Positions 47,567 through 56,707 of a stretch of DNA of 64,000 nucleotides are shown here, piece by piece. Location of the stretch: NCBI RefSeq assembly GCF_004364975.1, contig NZ_SOBW01000009.1:1-64000 (forward strand), written 5' to 3'. Below the pieces are notes generated by a model. The model did no database searches, had not been told where the DNA came from, and saw only the letters and a list, made by a program, of their open reading frames with translations. Each line of letters begins with the position of its first letter. Position 1 is the first letter of the stretch. The position numbers were made by a program, and so were the translations under genes. This stretch comes from Gelidibacter sediminis. Its GTDB lineage: Bacteria > Bacteroidota > Bacteroidia > Flavobacteriales > Flavobacteriaceae.

Positions 47567-47794
47567 CTGTTGTTTCTATTGTTTCAAGTTGGGGTTTCAA
47601 TGAAAAATCTACCTTAAATGAAGCAATCTGCTGGAATTTAGTGTTTATATAGACTTCTATTGTTTCTGATATGCTTCTGGATTTTTGTTGGAATTTTTAA
47701 TCAACAAACAGTGTGCAAAAATCAGCACAATTTGTGGGATATTACGTGCACGCAAATACACTTTCAAATTCGATTTCATTTACAATAATCTTCG

Positions 47795-47802
47795 TAATTT
47801 TG
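47795..47802 (+). promoter_or_regulatory. -7 promoter box for mnmA (TAATTTTG)
   Basis: Exact TAnnTTTG ending only 4 bases before the mnmA ATG at 47807, which predicts a leaderless or nearly leaderless mRNA. No clear -33 TTG. Confidence 0.5.
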
Positions 47803-47806
47803 CAAA

Positions 47807-48994
47807 ATGAAAAGAGTAATTGTAGGACTTTCGGGAGGTGTAGATTCAAGTGTTGCGGCTTATTTGTTAAAGGAGCAAGGCTATGAGGTTATTGGGCTAT
47901 TTATGAAAAATTGGCATGATGATTCTGTGACCATTTCTGATGAATGTCCGTGGTTAGATGATAGTAATGATGCCATGTTGGTGGCCGATAAATTAGGGAT
48001 CCCATTTCAAACGGTCGATTTAAGTGAGCAATACAAAGAGCGTATTGTTGATTATATGTTTGATGAATATCAAAAGGGAAGAACACCAAATCCGGATGTG
48101 CTTTGCAACAGAGAAATTAAGTTTGATGTTTTCATGAAAATTGCGCTCAACTTGGGTGCAGATTACGTTGCTACAGGTCACTATTGTCGTAAAGGAATAC
48201 TGGATAAAAATGGAGCCCCCATTTATCAATTGCTTTCTGGAGTTGACAATAATAAAGATCAGTCCTATTTCTTATGTCAATTATCTCAAGAACAACTTTC
48301 CAAAGCTTTGTTTCCTATCGGCGAACTGACAAAGCCCGAAGTGCGTAAAATTGCTACGGATTTAGATTTGGTTACTGCTGGTAAAAAGGATTCACAAGGA
48401 TTGTGTTTTATAGGTAAAGTAAGACTGCCGGAGTTTTTACAACAAAAATTGCAACCAAAGGAAGGGGTTATTGTAGAAATTCCTTCAGAACAAGAATTGT
48501 ATAAGCAAGAAGAACCAGAGTTTGCCTCTGAAAAAGATGAGCTTGCCTATTTAACCCGCAAAATAGACTATACAGTTGCCGATGGAAAAATTGTTGGAAA
48601 ACATCAGGGTGCCCATTATTTCACAAAAGGACAGCGTAAAGGTCTTGCCATTGGCGGAACAGTGGAGCCATTGTTTGTTATTGATACGGATGTCGAAGAA
48701 AATGTAATTTATACAGGGCAAGGTAAAAATCACCCAGGATTGCTTAAGAAAGCACTATTTGTTTCAAATGAAGAAATACATTGGATTCGAGAAGATTTGA
48801 AGCTGGAGGTAGATCAAACCATGGTTGTAAATGCCAGAATTAGATACCGCCAACCGCTTCAAAAAGCAACCTTACATCAACTAGAACATGGTATGTATGT
48901 GGTTTTTAAAGATCTCCAATCGGCTATTACAGAAGGTCAATTTGTGGCCTGGTATCTTGATGACGAATTAGTAGGTTCGGGAGTTATTTCATAA
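47807..48994 (+). CDS. mnmA: tRNA-specific 2-thiouridylase MnmA
   Basis: 395 residues. The PP-loop [16 protein letters not shown] opens the protein almost at residue 4, as in other MnmA proteins, which supports the ATG at 47807. Further motifs: [10 protein letters not shown], the first catalytic cysteine in [28 protein letters not shown], and the second catalytic cysteine in [10 protein letters not shown]. It makes 2-thiouridine at wobble position 34 of Lys, Glu and Gln tRNAs. An insertion (about 225-255, rich in Glu/Lys) extends the central domain relative to E. coli. Confidence 0.97.
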   Translation: MKRVIVGLSGGVDSSVAAYLLKEQGYEVIGLFMKNWHDDSVTISDECPWLDDSNDAMLVADKLGIPFQTVDLSEQYKERIVDYMFDEYQKGRTPNPDVLCNREIKFDVFMKIALNLGADYVATGHYCRKGILDKNGAPIYQLLSGVDNNKDQSYFLCQLSQEQLSKALFPIGELTKPEVRKIATDLDLVTAGKKDSQGLCFIGKVRLPEFLQQKLQPKEGVIVEIPSEQELYKQEEPEFASEKDELAYLTRKIDYTVADGKIVGKHQGAHYFTKGQRKGLAIGGTVEPLFVIDTDVEENVIYTGQGKNHPGLLKKALFVSNEEIHWIREDLKLEVDQTMVVNARIRYRQPLQKATLHQLEHGMYVVFKDLQSAITEGQFVAWYLDDELVGSGVIS

Positions 48995-49032
48995 ATTGCA
49001 GTACTGAGATTACTAAATTTCTCCCGTACTAC

Positions 49033-50640
49033 ATGAAAATCATTCTATTCCTTTTATGTTGCATTACCCATGCGGCTTTTGCTCAACAAGATGCTTGGGT
49101 CTATTTTGCCGATAAGGAGAATGTTGAGGCGTCTCTTCAGAACCCCCTGACTATACTGACGCAACAGGCCGTTGATAGGAAAAATCTTCATAATATCAGT
49201 ATTGATGTTAGAGACGTCCCAGTCAGTGCTTTCTATATTGCAACTTTAAAAGCGACAGAAACTATTGCAGTTTTGGCCAAATCGAAATGGATGAATGCCG
49301 TACACGTTAGGGGAACCTTAAAAGACATTGAGGCGCTTTTTAGTTTTGAGTTTATTCGTAAGATCGATTTTGCCGATAGAACGCTTACAGATTTAGCCCG
49401 TCCCAACCCTCAGCATAACAAATCTTCAGTGGTAACCACTACAAACGATTTTGTATATGGAAATGCAAAAAATCAAACTGACATGATTCAAGTAGATGCA
49501 CTTCACAATGCTGATTATACGGGAGACGGTATTAAAATTGCGGTTTTTGATTCTGGCTTTCCTAATGTCAATACATTGACGGCCTATAAACGATTAAGGG
49601 ATGCTAATAAATTTATGGGTGGCTATGATTTTGTAGACCGCACCTCGGCAATATTTGCCTATAAAGGGAGCTCCCACGGCACACGTGTATTAAGTACCAT
49701 GGCCGGATTTATAGAAGACAAATTCGTTGGTACGGCGCCAGATGCTTCATATTATTTGTTCCGTACTGAAGATGCCACTAGTGAAAATCCGGTTGAAGAA
49801 AGTTATTGGGTGGAAGCTGCCGAGCGAGCAGATAGTTTGGGAGTACACATAATTACCTCATCTTTAGGCTATAATACTTTTGACAATGCTAACTATAACT
49901 ACACACCTGAAGAGATGAATGGCAGTACCACCTTTATCAGCAAAGGTGCTAATATTGCTGCAGAAAAAGGAATTTTGGTAGTAAATTCAGCAGGAAATTC
50001 AGGAAATACAACATGGCGTATTGTGACGGCACCTGCTGACGCTCCCGGAGTATTTACAATTGGCGCTGTAGATTCCAATGGCGATTATGCCTTTTTTAGT
50101 TCGCGTGGCAGTATATTTCAGCCTACTCAAAAACCAGATGTGGTAGCGCAAGGATTAGGATCATTCGTGATTGATGAAACGGGTGTCATTGTCAGTAATA
50201 ATGGCACTTCCTTTAGTGCGCCCATTATTGCGGGAGCAATAGCAAGTTTATGGCAAGCCATGCCAACAGCCACTGCAGCGCAAATTAAAACGTTTATCAG
50301 GTCTTCAGCGTCTCAATATGAGTCACCAGATGATCTTTTAGGTTATGGTATTCCTAATTTTAATGCTGCATTGAGTCTCACGCTATCTACCAAGGTGGCT
50401 GATGCGAATTCGATAAAAGTGTATCCCAATCCTGTTTCAGATCAGTTGTATTTAAGATTTCCATCCCATACTAAAGACGGTAAACTGCAAATCTATAATG
50501 TGTTTGGTCAACTTGTTAGAGAGCAAGTTCTAACAAAGGCACTTTTAAATATTCATGTATCTGAACTCGCTTCGGGACTCTACATTCTCAAAATTAAATC
50601 AGATAATACTACTCATAGCCACAAATTTATAAAACAATAA
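49033..50640 (+). CDS. Subtilisin-like (S8) serine protease with T9SS sorting domain
   Basis: 535 residues with a signal peptide (about 1-17; AAFAQQ). The S8 catalytic triad is visible: Asp in IAVFDSGFPN (about 176), His in GSSHGTRVLSTMAG (about 218) and Ser in NNGTSFSAPIIAG (about 396). The last 85 residues are a type A T9SS sorting domain (VYPNPVSDQLYLRF, ASGLYILKIKS, KFIKQ). It is probably secreted across the outer membrane as an extracellular or surface protease. The next gene starts immediately after its stop with no gap. Confidence 0.95.
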   Translation: MKIILFLLCCITHAAFAQQDAWVYFADKENVEASLQNPLTILTQQAVDRKNLHNISIDVRDVPVSAFYIATLKATETIAVLAKSKWMNAVHVRGTLKDIEALFSFEFIRKIDFADRTLTDLARPNPQHNKSSVVTTTNDFVYGNAKNQTDMIQVDALHNADYTGDGIKIAVFDSGFPNVNTLTAYKRLRDANKFMGGYDFVDRTSAIFAYKGSSHGTRVLSTMAGFIEDKFVGTAPDASYYLFRTEDATSENPVEESYWVEAAERADSLGVHIITSSLGYNTFDNANYNYTPEEMNGSTTFISKGANIAAEKGILVVNSAGNSGNTTWRIVTAPADAPGVFTIGAVDSNGDYAFFSSRGSIFQPTQKPDVVAQGLGSFVIDETGVIVSNNGTSFSAPIIAGAIASLWQAMPTATAAQIKTFIRSSASQYESPDDLLGYGIPNFNAALSLTLSTKVADANSIKVYPNPVSDQLYLRFPSHTKDGKLQIYNVFGQLVREQVLTKALLNIHVSELASGLYILKIKSDNTTHSHKFIKQ

Positions 50641-51585
50641 ATGTCAAATTCAATTACCACTCTCTTTAAAATTCAATATCCTATAATTCAAGCTGGAATG
50701 ATCTGGAATAGCGGTTGGCGTTTAGCCTCTGCTTCTAGCAATTCAGGTATCCTGGGGCTTATTGGAGCTGGATCTATGTACCCCAATGTTCTGCGGGACC
50801 ACATTCAGAAGTGTAAAAAGGCAACAGATAAACCTTTTGGTGTCAATGTGCCTATGCTATATCCCAACATTGAAGAAATTATGCAGATTATTGTTGATGA
50901 AGGGGTGAAAATTGTATTTACATCTGCAGGAAACCCTAAATCTTGGACGGGATGGCTTAAAGAACGTGGTGTAACAGTGGTACATGTGGTAAGTAGTGTA
51001 AAATTTGCTATGAAAGCCCAAGAGGCAGGGGTTGATGCCGTGGTGGCTGAAGGTTTTGAAGCTGGTGGACATAATGGGCGAGAAGAAAGTACCACTTTTA
51101 CGCTAATACCTATGGTAAGGGAAGCCTTAGAAATTCCATTGATTGCTGCTGGCGGAATCGCTACCGGGCAGGGCATGTTGGCTGCTATGGTATTAGGTGC
51201 CGACGGCGTTCAGGTTGGGAGTCGGTTTGTAGCTAGTCAAGAAAGCTCGGCACATCAAGCTTTTAAAGATGAAGTTGTCAAAGCAAAGGAAGGTGCCACG
51301 CAATTAACCTTAAAAGAGTTGGCGCCCGTACGTCTGATCAAAAATAAGTTTTACAATGATGTTGCTGAACTTTATAAATCATCACCAACAGTAGATGATT
51401 TAAAAGACTTATTAGGAAGAGCGCGCGCAAAACGTGGTATGTTTGAAGGCGATTTGGAAGAAGGTGAGTTGGAGATAGGTCAAATTGCTGGTTTAATTCA
51501 TGATATCAAGCCCGTTGCGGTAATTGTAGAAGATATGTTAGCCGAATACTATAGAGCGAAGCAACAGGTAAATTCGTTCTTTTGA
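50641..51585 (+). CDS. Nitronate monooxygenase-like FMN oxidoreductase
   Basis: 314 residues, NPD (2-nitropropane dioxygenase) TIM barrel. N-terminus YPIIQAGMIWNSGWRLASA, FGVNVPMLYP, the flavin-binding EAGGHNGREESTTF with the catalytic-type histidine, and AAGGIATGQGMLAAMVLGADGVQVGSRF are conserved. Members oxidise alkyl nitronates or act as enoyl reductases with FMN; the true substrate is unknown. The ATG directly follows the protease stop, so the two are co-transcribed, although a functional link is not obvious. Confidence 0.88.
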   Translation: MSNSITTLFKIQYPIIQAGMIWNSGWRLASASSNSGILGLIGAGSMYPNVLRDHIQKCKKATDKPFGVNVPMLYPNIEEIMQIIVDEGVKIVFTSAGNPKSWTGWLKERGVTVVHVVSSVKFAMKAQEAGVDAVVAEGFEAGGHNGREESTTFTLIPMVREALEIPLIAAGGIATGQGMLAAMVLGADGVQVGSRFVASQESSAHQAFKDEVVKAKEGATQLTLKELAPVRLIKNKFYNDVAELYKSSPTVDDLKDLLGRARAKRGMFEGDLEEGELEIGQIAGLIHDIKPVAVIVEDMLAEYYRAKQQVNSFF

Positions 51586-51678
51586 AGGGGTTCATCTACG
51601 CGTGTCCTGTTATAAGTTGATGGCAATGATCGGCCTGAAATAATATGAGAAAATGACGCATTAACTTGACCAAACTTC

Positions 51679-51686
51679 TACCTTTG
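51679..51686 (+). promoter_or_regulatory. -7 promoter box for the MATE gene (TACCTTTG)
   Basis: Exact TAnnTTTG followed by C, 18 bases before the GTG start at 51705; supports that start. Confidence 0.5.
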
Positions 51687-51704
51687 CACTTTTAAAATTT
51701 CAAC

Positions 51705-53108
51705 GTGGTTTTATCACAATATACAAAAGAATTTAAGTACAACTTAAACTTGGCTGCCCCGGTTATGCTGGGCATGCTTGGGCATACGTTTGTAAGTTTG
51801 GTGGATAATATCATGGTGGGGCAGTTGGGAGCCACAGAGCTCGCTGCGGTTTCTTTAGGTAACAGCTTTGTGTTTATAGCCATGTCTTTAGGAATTGGGT
51901 TCTCTACGGCCATTACACCATTAGTTGCGGAGGCTGATACGGAAAAGAATTTTAAAAAGGGTAAATCGGCATTTAAGCACGGATTGTTTCTTTGCACGGT
52001 CTTAGGAATTTTCTTATTTCTGATGTTACTCTTGGCAAAACCCTTAATGTACATTATGGATCAGCCAGAAGAGGTGGTAGCGTTGGCCATCCCTTATTTG
52101 GATTTGGTAGGATTTTCATTGATTCCATTAATAATATACCAAGCATTTAAACAGTTCAGTGATGGATTGTCTCTTACAAAATACCCAATGTATGCTACTA
52201 TTCTTGCAAACATTATCAACGTAGTTTTAAACTACCTATTAATATTCGGTAAGTTTGGCTTTCCTGAAATGGGCCTTGTTGGTGCAGCTTTAGGAACACT
52301 TATTTCTAGGGTTATTATGGTGTTTTTCTTGTGGTGGTTATTAAGGGCACGCGAGAAAGCTAAAGCATATGTTACCAATATCAAGATTTTTGTGTTGGAA
52401 TCTAAAATGCTTAAAACCATCATCAGTATTGGTTTTCCCAGTGCCATGCAAATGTTTTTTGAGGTGGCCATTTTTACAGCAGCCATCTGGTTAAGTGGTA
52501 CCTTAGGTCAAAACCCACAAGCGGCCAATCAAATTGCTTTAAATCTGTCCTCTATGACCTTTATGGTAGCTACAGGGTTAAGTGTTGCGGCAATGATTAG
52601 GGTAGGCAATCAAAAAGGACTTCAAAATTTTACCGAATTAAGACGCATTGCCATGTCTATATTTTTCCTGGGCATTATTCTCGCGGTTATTTCAGCATTA
52701 TTATTTGCTGGCCTGCACAAAGTTTTACCTACCATATACGTAAATCTAGATGATCCTATTAATGCTGTGGATACACGAGAAGTCGTTGCTATTGCATCTA
52801 CTTTATTGTTGGCAGCTGCAATTTTTCAGATAAGCGATAGTCTGCAAGTTGTGGCCTTAGGGGCATTGAGGGGCTTACAGGATGTGAAAATTCCAACTTT
52901 AATTACATTTGTCTCCTATTGGGGGATTGGGTTCCCTGTAAGTTATTATTTTGGAAAGGAAGAAATGTTAGGAAGTTTGGGCATATGGCTTGGACTTATA
53001 GCCGGACTCACAAGTGCTGCAATTTTATTGTATTTTAGATTTGATTATCTAACGAAGAAATTGATAAAATTTGAGACAACTGATGTCTCTCAATTGGACA
53101 AGCAATAA
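51705..53108 (+). CDS. MATE-family efflux transporter
   Basis: 467 residues with about 12 membrane segments. The N-terminus (NLAAPVMLGMLGHTFVSLVDNIMVGQLGATELAAVSLG) carries the MATE helix 1-2 pattern, repeated in the second half (GFPSAMQMFFEVAIFTAAIW, then NQIALNLSSMTFMVATGLS). The start is a GTG placed 18 bases after a -7 box; no better ATG exists upstream. MATE proteins export cationic drugs or metabolites using sodium or proton gradients; the substrate here is unknown. It stands alone. Confidence 0.95.
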   Translation: MVLSQYTKEFKYNLNLAAPVMLGMLGHTFVSLVDNIMVGQLGATELAAVSLGNSFVFIAMSLGIGFSTAITPLVAEADTEKNFKKGKSAFKHGLFLCTVLGIFLFLMLLLAKPLMYIMDQPEEVVALAIPYLDLVGFSLIPLIIYQAFKQFSDGLSLTKYPMYATILANIINVVLNYLLIFGKFGFPEMGLVGAALGTLISRVIMVFFLWWLLRAREKAKAYVTNIKIFVLESKMLKTIISIGFPSAMQMFFEVAIFTAAIWLSGTLGQNPQAANQIALNLSSMTFMVATGLSVAAMIRVGNQKGLQNFTELRRIAMSIFFLGIILAVISALLFAGLHKVLPTIYVNLDDPINAVDTREVVAIASTLLLAAAIFQISDSLQVVALGALRGLQDVKIPTLITFVSYWGIGFPVSYYFGKEEMLGSLGIWLGLIAGLTSAAILLYFRFDYLTKKLIKFETTDVSQLDKQ

Positions 53109-53208
53109 TTGATTTAACCATAGGAGCAGTGGGACATATTTTGTTGTATATTGGAGATATCAGTTGAACGTGATTATAATTTAAGAAAAACAAACAAAGA
53201 CTATTCAT

Positions 53209-53436
53209 ATGGAATTACCAAAATTTATTTTAGGCGATAACACTGATTTCCCTGAAGCTATTTACATTATACATACTGAATTTCCACGTTTTATTATTAA
53301 TTTGGAAGATGATGAAGTAGAGTGGTTGGAAGAGTTTGATGAACATGATGAAAAGGAGATCACCTCTGAAACTGAAAACCTAATCCAACAGGCTACAGAT
53401 TTCTATGATCGCGAAATTGAAAGATATAACCACTAA
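53209..53436 (+). CDS. Small acidic protein of unknown function
   Basis: 75 residues, strongly acidic (LEDDEVEWLEEFDEHDEKE in the middle). I do not recognise a family. It begins MELPKFILGDNTDFPEAIY and ends in a helical segment (ENLIQQATDFYDREIERYN). No signal peptide or membrane segment. Its stop shares one base with the PAP2 phosphatase start, so it is translated in the same operon. The clean start, coupling and coding composition make it a real gene despite its size. Confidence 0.8.
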   Translation: MELPKFILGDNTDFPEAIYIIHTEFPRFIINLEDDEVEWLEEFDEHDEKEITSETENLIQQATDFYDREIERYNH

Positions 53437-54017
53437 TGCTAGATCAATTATTACAGTTAGACACTGATGTCTTCATCTATTTAAACAGTTTAGGGACGTC
53501 AACCTGGGATCCGTTTTGGATGGCCTATACTTCTAAATTTAATTGGATTCCTTTTTATGCAGTATTGCTCTATCTGATTTTTAGAGAGATGGAGTGGAAG
53601 GCGTTTTTAATTACTATCGTGGCCGTCGCTTTAATGATTCTTGTAACAGATCAGACTACCAATCTCTTTAAAAATGGATTTCACAGGCTCAGACCCTGTC
53701 ATTTAGCCGAGTTGATTGATGGTATGCGGTTGGTTAAATCGCGCTGTGGCGGACAATATGGTTTCTTCTCAGGCCATGCATCCAATACCATGGCTGCCGC
53801 TTTGTTTATTGGTCTTAGCTTAAAACGTCGGTTTAAATACCTACTGTATTTTTTAATTTTTTGGGCGTTACTAATGGGATACAGTCGTATCTATATTGGA
53901 GTACATTATCCATTAGATGTGATTTTAGGAGGCATGTTTGGTGCTATCTTAGGGACGCTATTTTATAGATTGAATAAGGCTGTCATCAATAAACTTGATC
54001 TTAACCACAAGATTTAA
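53436..54017 (+). CDS. PAP2-family membrane phosphatase
   Basis: 193 residues with about five membrane segments. The three phosphatase motifs are present: KNGFHRLRPCH (C1, KxxxxxRP), FFSGHASNTM (C2, SGH) and SRIYIGVHYPLDVILGG (C3, SRxxxxxHxxxD). Such enzymes dephosphorylate lipid phosphates such as phosphatidate or undecaprenyl pyrophosphate at the outer face of the inner membrane. The gene is coupled to the small acidic gene and its stop codon overlaps that of the convergent lipid kinase gene. Confidence 0.93.
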   Translation: MLDQLLQLDTDVFIYLNSLGTSTWDPFWMAYTSKFNWIPFYAVLLYLIFREMEWKAFLITIVAVALMILVTDQTTNLFKNGFHRLRPCHLAELIDGMRLVKSRCGGQYGFFSGHASNTMAAALFIGLSLKRRFKYLLYFLIFWALLMGYSRIYIGVHYPLDVILGGMFGAILGTLFYRLNKAVINKLDLNHKI

Positions 54018-54895
54018 GCAATAACATGAAGTGATTTTTCTAACAAGCTAATGTCGATGGTTTCACTAACTATATTAAAAAATTCGCCATCAATCTGACT
54101 ATCATAGGCCGTCTGATTTGCTTGACGTATAGTTATTGATTTTGTTTGGTAGTGCTTCGCTTCTTTTATGAGATGATGTTTTTTAAGTAGAATCAATAGA
54201 CCAAAATAGATGGATTTCAGTCGGGACATTTTAGAAACGATAAGCACATCCAATAACCCATCTTGTAGGGATGCCATTGGAGTTAAACTGATATTATAGC
54301 CCATTTCGTTAGTATTTGAGATAAACACCAAAAATGGATAGGTTTCTATTTGTTCCCCATTGATGTCAATACTGATTTTATTGCGATAATTTAAGTCTCT
54401 CAAGGCCTTTAAAGATGATTTGATATAGCTCAGTATTCGGCGTTCGTTGCTATTTTCATAATGCATAATAACCTGTGCATCAATGCCAATACCAGTATTG
54501 CTAAAGAAGTAATGATCATTTATCCGGCCAACATCAATTTTTTTAATGGTATTGGTTTTGATCAAATTTAAAGCCTGGTCTATGCGTTTGGGAATTTTTA
54601 AATTGGACGCTAAGCCATTTCCCGACCCTAGAGGAATAATGCCTAAGGCAATGTTTGTATTAACTAGACAAGAGGCTACTTCATTAATGGTACCATCACC
54701 ACCACATGCTACAATTATATCAGCCCCCTCTTTAATGGAGTCCTTGGTTAATGTTTTGGCATGTTTTTTATAATCCGATTTTTTAATCTTCACAACATAG
54801 TTGTCCTGATCAAAAAAATTATGCAAAAATTTTTGAGTAATCAGGTGCTTTCCTGAGCCAGCAATAGGATTGACTATAAAATGAATGTGTCTCAA
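54014..54895 (-). CDS. Diacylglycerol/lipid kinase-family protein (YegS-like)
   Basis: 293 residues of the DAGK catalytic family. N-terminus IHFIVNPIAGSGK, the ATP-binding VACGGDGTINEVA, and LGIIPLGSGNGLASNLKIP are conserved, with a C-terminal beta domain ending SQIDGEFFNI. Members phosphorylate diacylglycerol, sphingoid bases or related lipids in the cytosol. Substrate unknown. It is convergent with the PAP2 phosphatase, overlapping by four bases (TTAA) at the stop codons; a kinase and phosphatase for lipids side by side could act on related pools, which is inference. Confidence 0.92.
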   Translation of the reverse strand: MRHIHFIVNPIAGSGKHLITQKFLHNFFDQDNYVVKIKKSDYKKHAKTLTKDSIKEGADIIVACGGDGTINEVASCLVNTNIALGIIPLGSGNGLASNLKIPKRIDQALNLIKTNTIKKIDVGRINDHYFFSNTGIGIDAQVIMHYENSNERRILSYIKSSLKALRDLNYRNKISIDINGEQIETYPFLVFISNTNEMGYNISLTPMASLQDGLLDVLIVSKMSRLKSIYFGLLILLKKHHLIKEAKHYQTKSITIRQANQTAYDSQIDGEFFNIVSETIDISLLEKSLHVIA

Positions 54896-55213
54896 TAGTT
54901 TTTGTGTTCAAAGAGGTTCAATAGATCAGAATTTGAATATATAAAGATCTATCTTGGATTTTTTATTGTACAGTTTATGGCTATATCATCCTAATTAGTC
55001 CGAATTTTTAAAGACTTTACAAAAGTCTGAAATGCGGGTGAAAGATATCACTTTGAACACATTAATTTATCAAAAATTTAAGGAATTGAAGGTTTATATT
55101 CGCTGTGTAAATAACAATAGATTATAAGTAGACAAAATGATTAATTTTTATAAAATAAACCCAAATGACGCAATGATAGAATTCTCGTTTTACTATAAAA
55201 TTTAGAAAAGCCA
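54896..55213. other. Intergenic region, no gene seen
   Basis: AT-rich stretch of 318 bases between the lipid kinase start and the acyl-CoA dehydrogenase stop, both minus strand. The only structure seen is a 7-bp hairpin, AGACTTT-ACA-AAAGTCT (55012-55028), without a T-run. No tRNA or convincing short ORF. Confidence 0.6.
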
Positions 55214-56575
55214 TCAAACGAAAGCGCTATAGCCTGTTATGGCACGACCTACGATTAAAGTATTTATTTCCTTAGTGCCTTCATAAGAATAAATAGCCTC
55301 TGCATCAGCTACAAATCTGGCCACCTTATATTCAAGTAAAATACCATTTCCTCCCATCACTTCACGGGCTTGACTCACCACATCTCTTGTTCTTAAAGAA
55401 CAGAATACTTTTGCTAAAGAAGCATGTTCATCAGTTAATAAACCTTGATCCTGTAATTCAGAGAGTCTATACACCATGGTTTTCATGGCAGTTAAATTTG
55501 AGAGCATTTCCACCAAATGATTTTGAATTAGTTGAAACGATGCAATAGGCTTTCCAAACTGTTCTCTTTTTTTTGTGTACTTCAATGCGTTTTCATAGGC
55601 GCCCCGTGCACATCCTACAGCTTGCCATGCAACACCAGCCCTAGTCATGCGCAAAACTTTAGCCGTGTCTCTAAAGGAGTTGGCATGTTGAAGTCGGTCT
55701 TGTTCTGAAATTCTGCAGTTGGTAAGGGTTATGATAGCGTTTTGAACCGTCCTCAATGCCATTTTATCTTCTATCTTTTCAGTGGTAAAGCCTTGCGTGT
55801 CCTTCCGTACTAAAAAACCTTTTACCTTATTGGTGGCTTCATCTCGTGCCCATATAATAGTAACATCCGCAAAGGTGGCGTTGCCTATCCATTTTTTCTG
55901 TCCATTTAACACCCACTCATCACCATCTTGCCTACAGGTGGTTTCCATACCTCCAGCTACAGCACTCCCAACATTGGGCTCTGTTAGACCAAAAGCACCA
56001 ATTAATTCCATTTTTTGCATTTTTGGGAGCCATTCCTGTTTTTGTTCCTCGCTGCCACAGAGGTAAATGGAGCCCATGGCTAGTCCGCTATGCACACCAA
56101 AAAATGTAGAGATTGAAACATCTACACGAGCGAGTTCTTCGGCTATGATTCCCTCCATAATAAATGGCAAATCAGGGCATCCATAACCTTTGTATGCCAC
56201 GCCGCAAATATTAAGTGCAGCCAATTTTGGAATGATTTCCATCGGAAATTGGGCCTTATTCCAATATTTATTAGCAATTGGCTCAATTTCATCTTCCATA
56301 AAATTTCGAACTTTCATTTGAATGGCGCGTTGTTCTTGCGTCAATTTTAAATCCATGTCATAAAAATCGCCGTCAATTGGTGGGAGTTGGTGCTGACCCT
56401 TTTTACTTTTTTCTGTGAGCATTTTCATAAGCCCGTCCAACTGTGTTTCATCCAATTCGCCTACCGTCTTCATAATCTTTGACAGATCTATTTTTTCGGA
56501 AATTTTACTGAGATCTTCAAAATTAACCTCCTTCATTAATTGTATAATGGACTTTATTTTCGTGAATAATCGCAT
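55214..56575 (-). CDS. Acyl-CoA dehydrogenase, glutaryl-CoA dehydrogenase-like
   Basis: 453 residues; the fold starts near residue 77 (LTQEQRAIQMKVRNFMEDEI), preceded by an unusual charged helical extension rich in Lys, Asp and Ser. Conserved parts: FGLTEPNVGSAVAGG (FAD/substrate), QVMGGNGI-like VMGGNGILLEYKVAR, and the catalytic glutamate in YSYEGTKEIN. The enzyme oxidises an acyl-CoA with FAD; glutaryl-CoA or a related substrate is likely from the overall pattern. The ATG at 56575 follows a near-match -7 box by 8 bases; an ATG 13 codons later is an alternative start. meaB is upstream on the same strand. Confidence 0.88.
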   Translation of the reverse strand: MRLFTKIKSIIQLMKEVNFEDLSKISEKIDLSKIMKTVGELDETQLDGLMKMLTEKSKKGQHQLPPIDGDFYDMDLKLTQEQRAIQMKVRNFMEDEIEPIANKYWNKAQFPMEIIPKLAALNICGVAYKGYGCPDLPFIMEGIIAEELARVDVSISTFFGVHSGLAMGSIYLCGSEEQKQEWLPKMQKMELIGAFGLTEPNVGSAVAGGMETTCRQDGDEWVLNGQKKWIGNATFADVTIIWARDEATNKVKGFLVRKDTQGFTTEKIEDKMALRTVQNAIITLTNCRISEQDRLQHANSFRDTAKVLRMTRAGVAWQAVGCARGAYENALKYTKKREQFGKPIASFQLIQNHLVEMLSNLTAMKTMVYRLSELQDQGLLTDEHASLAKVFCSLRTRDVVSQAREVMGGNGILLEYKVARFVADAEAIYSYEGTKEINTLIVGRAITGYSAFV

Positions 56576-56707
56576 AAGGCTTGCAGATTTACAAATTAAT
56601 AATTGAAAAGTTAGTCATTTCCTTCCAATTGGAGTGCAACCTAAAAAGATTTACGATGAAATTAACTTAACAAATTATAAATCGCATCGCATAAAAGATA
56701 GATGCAT

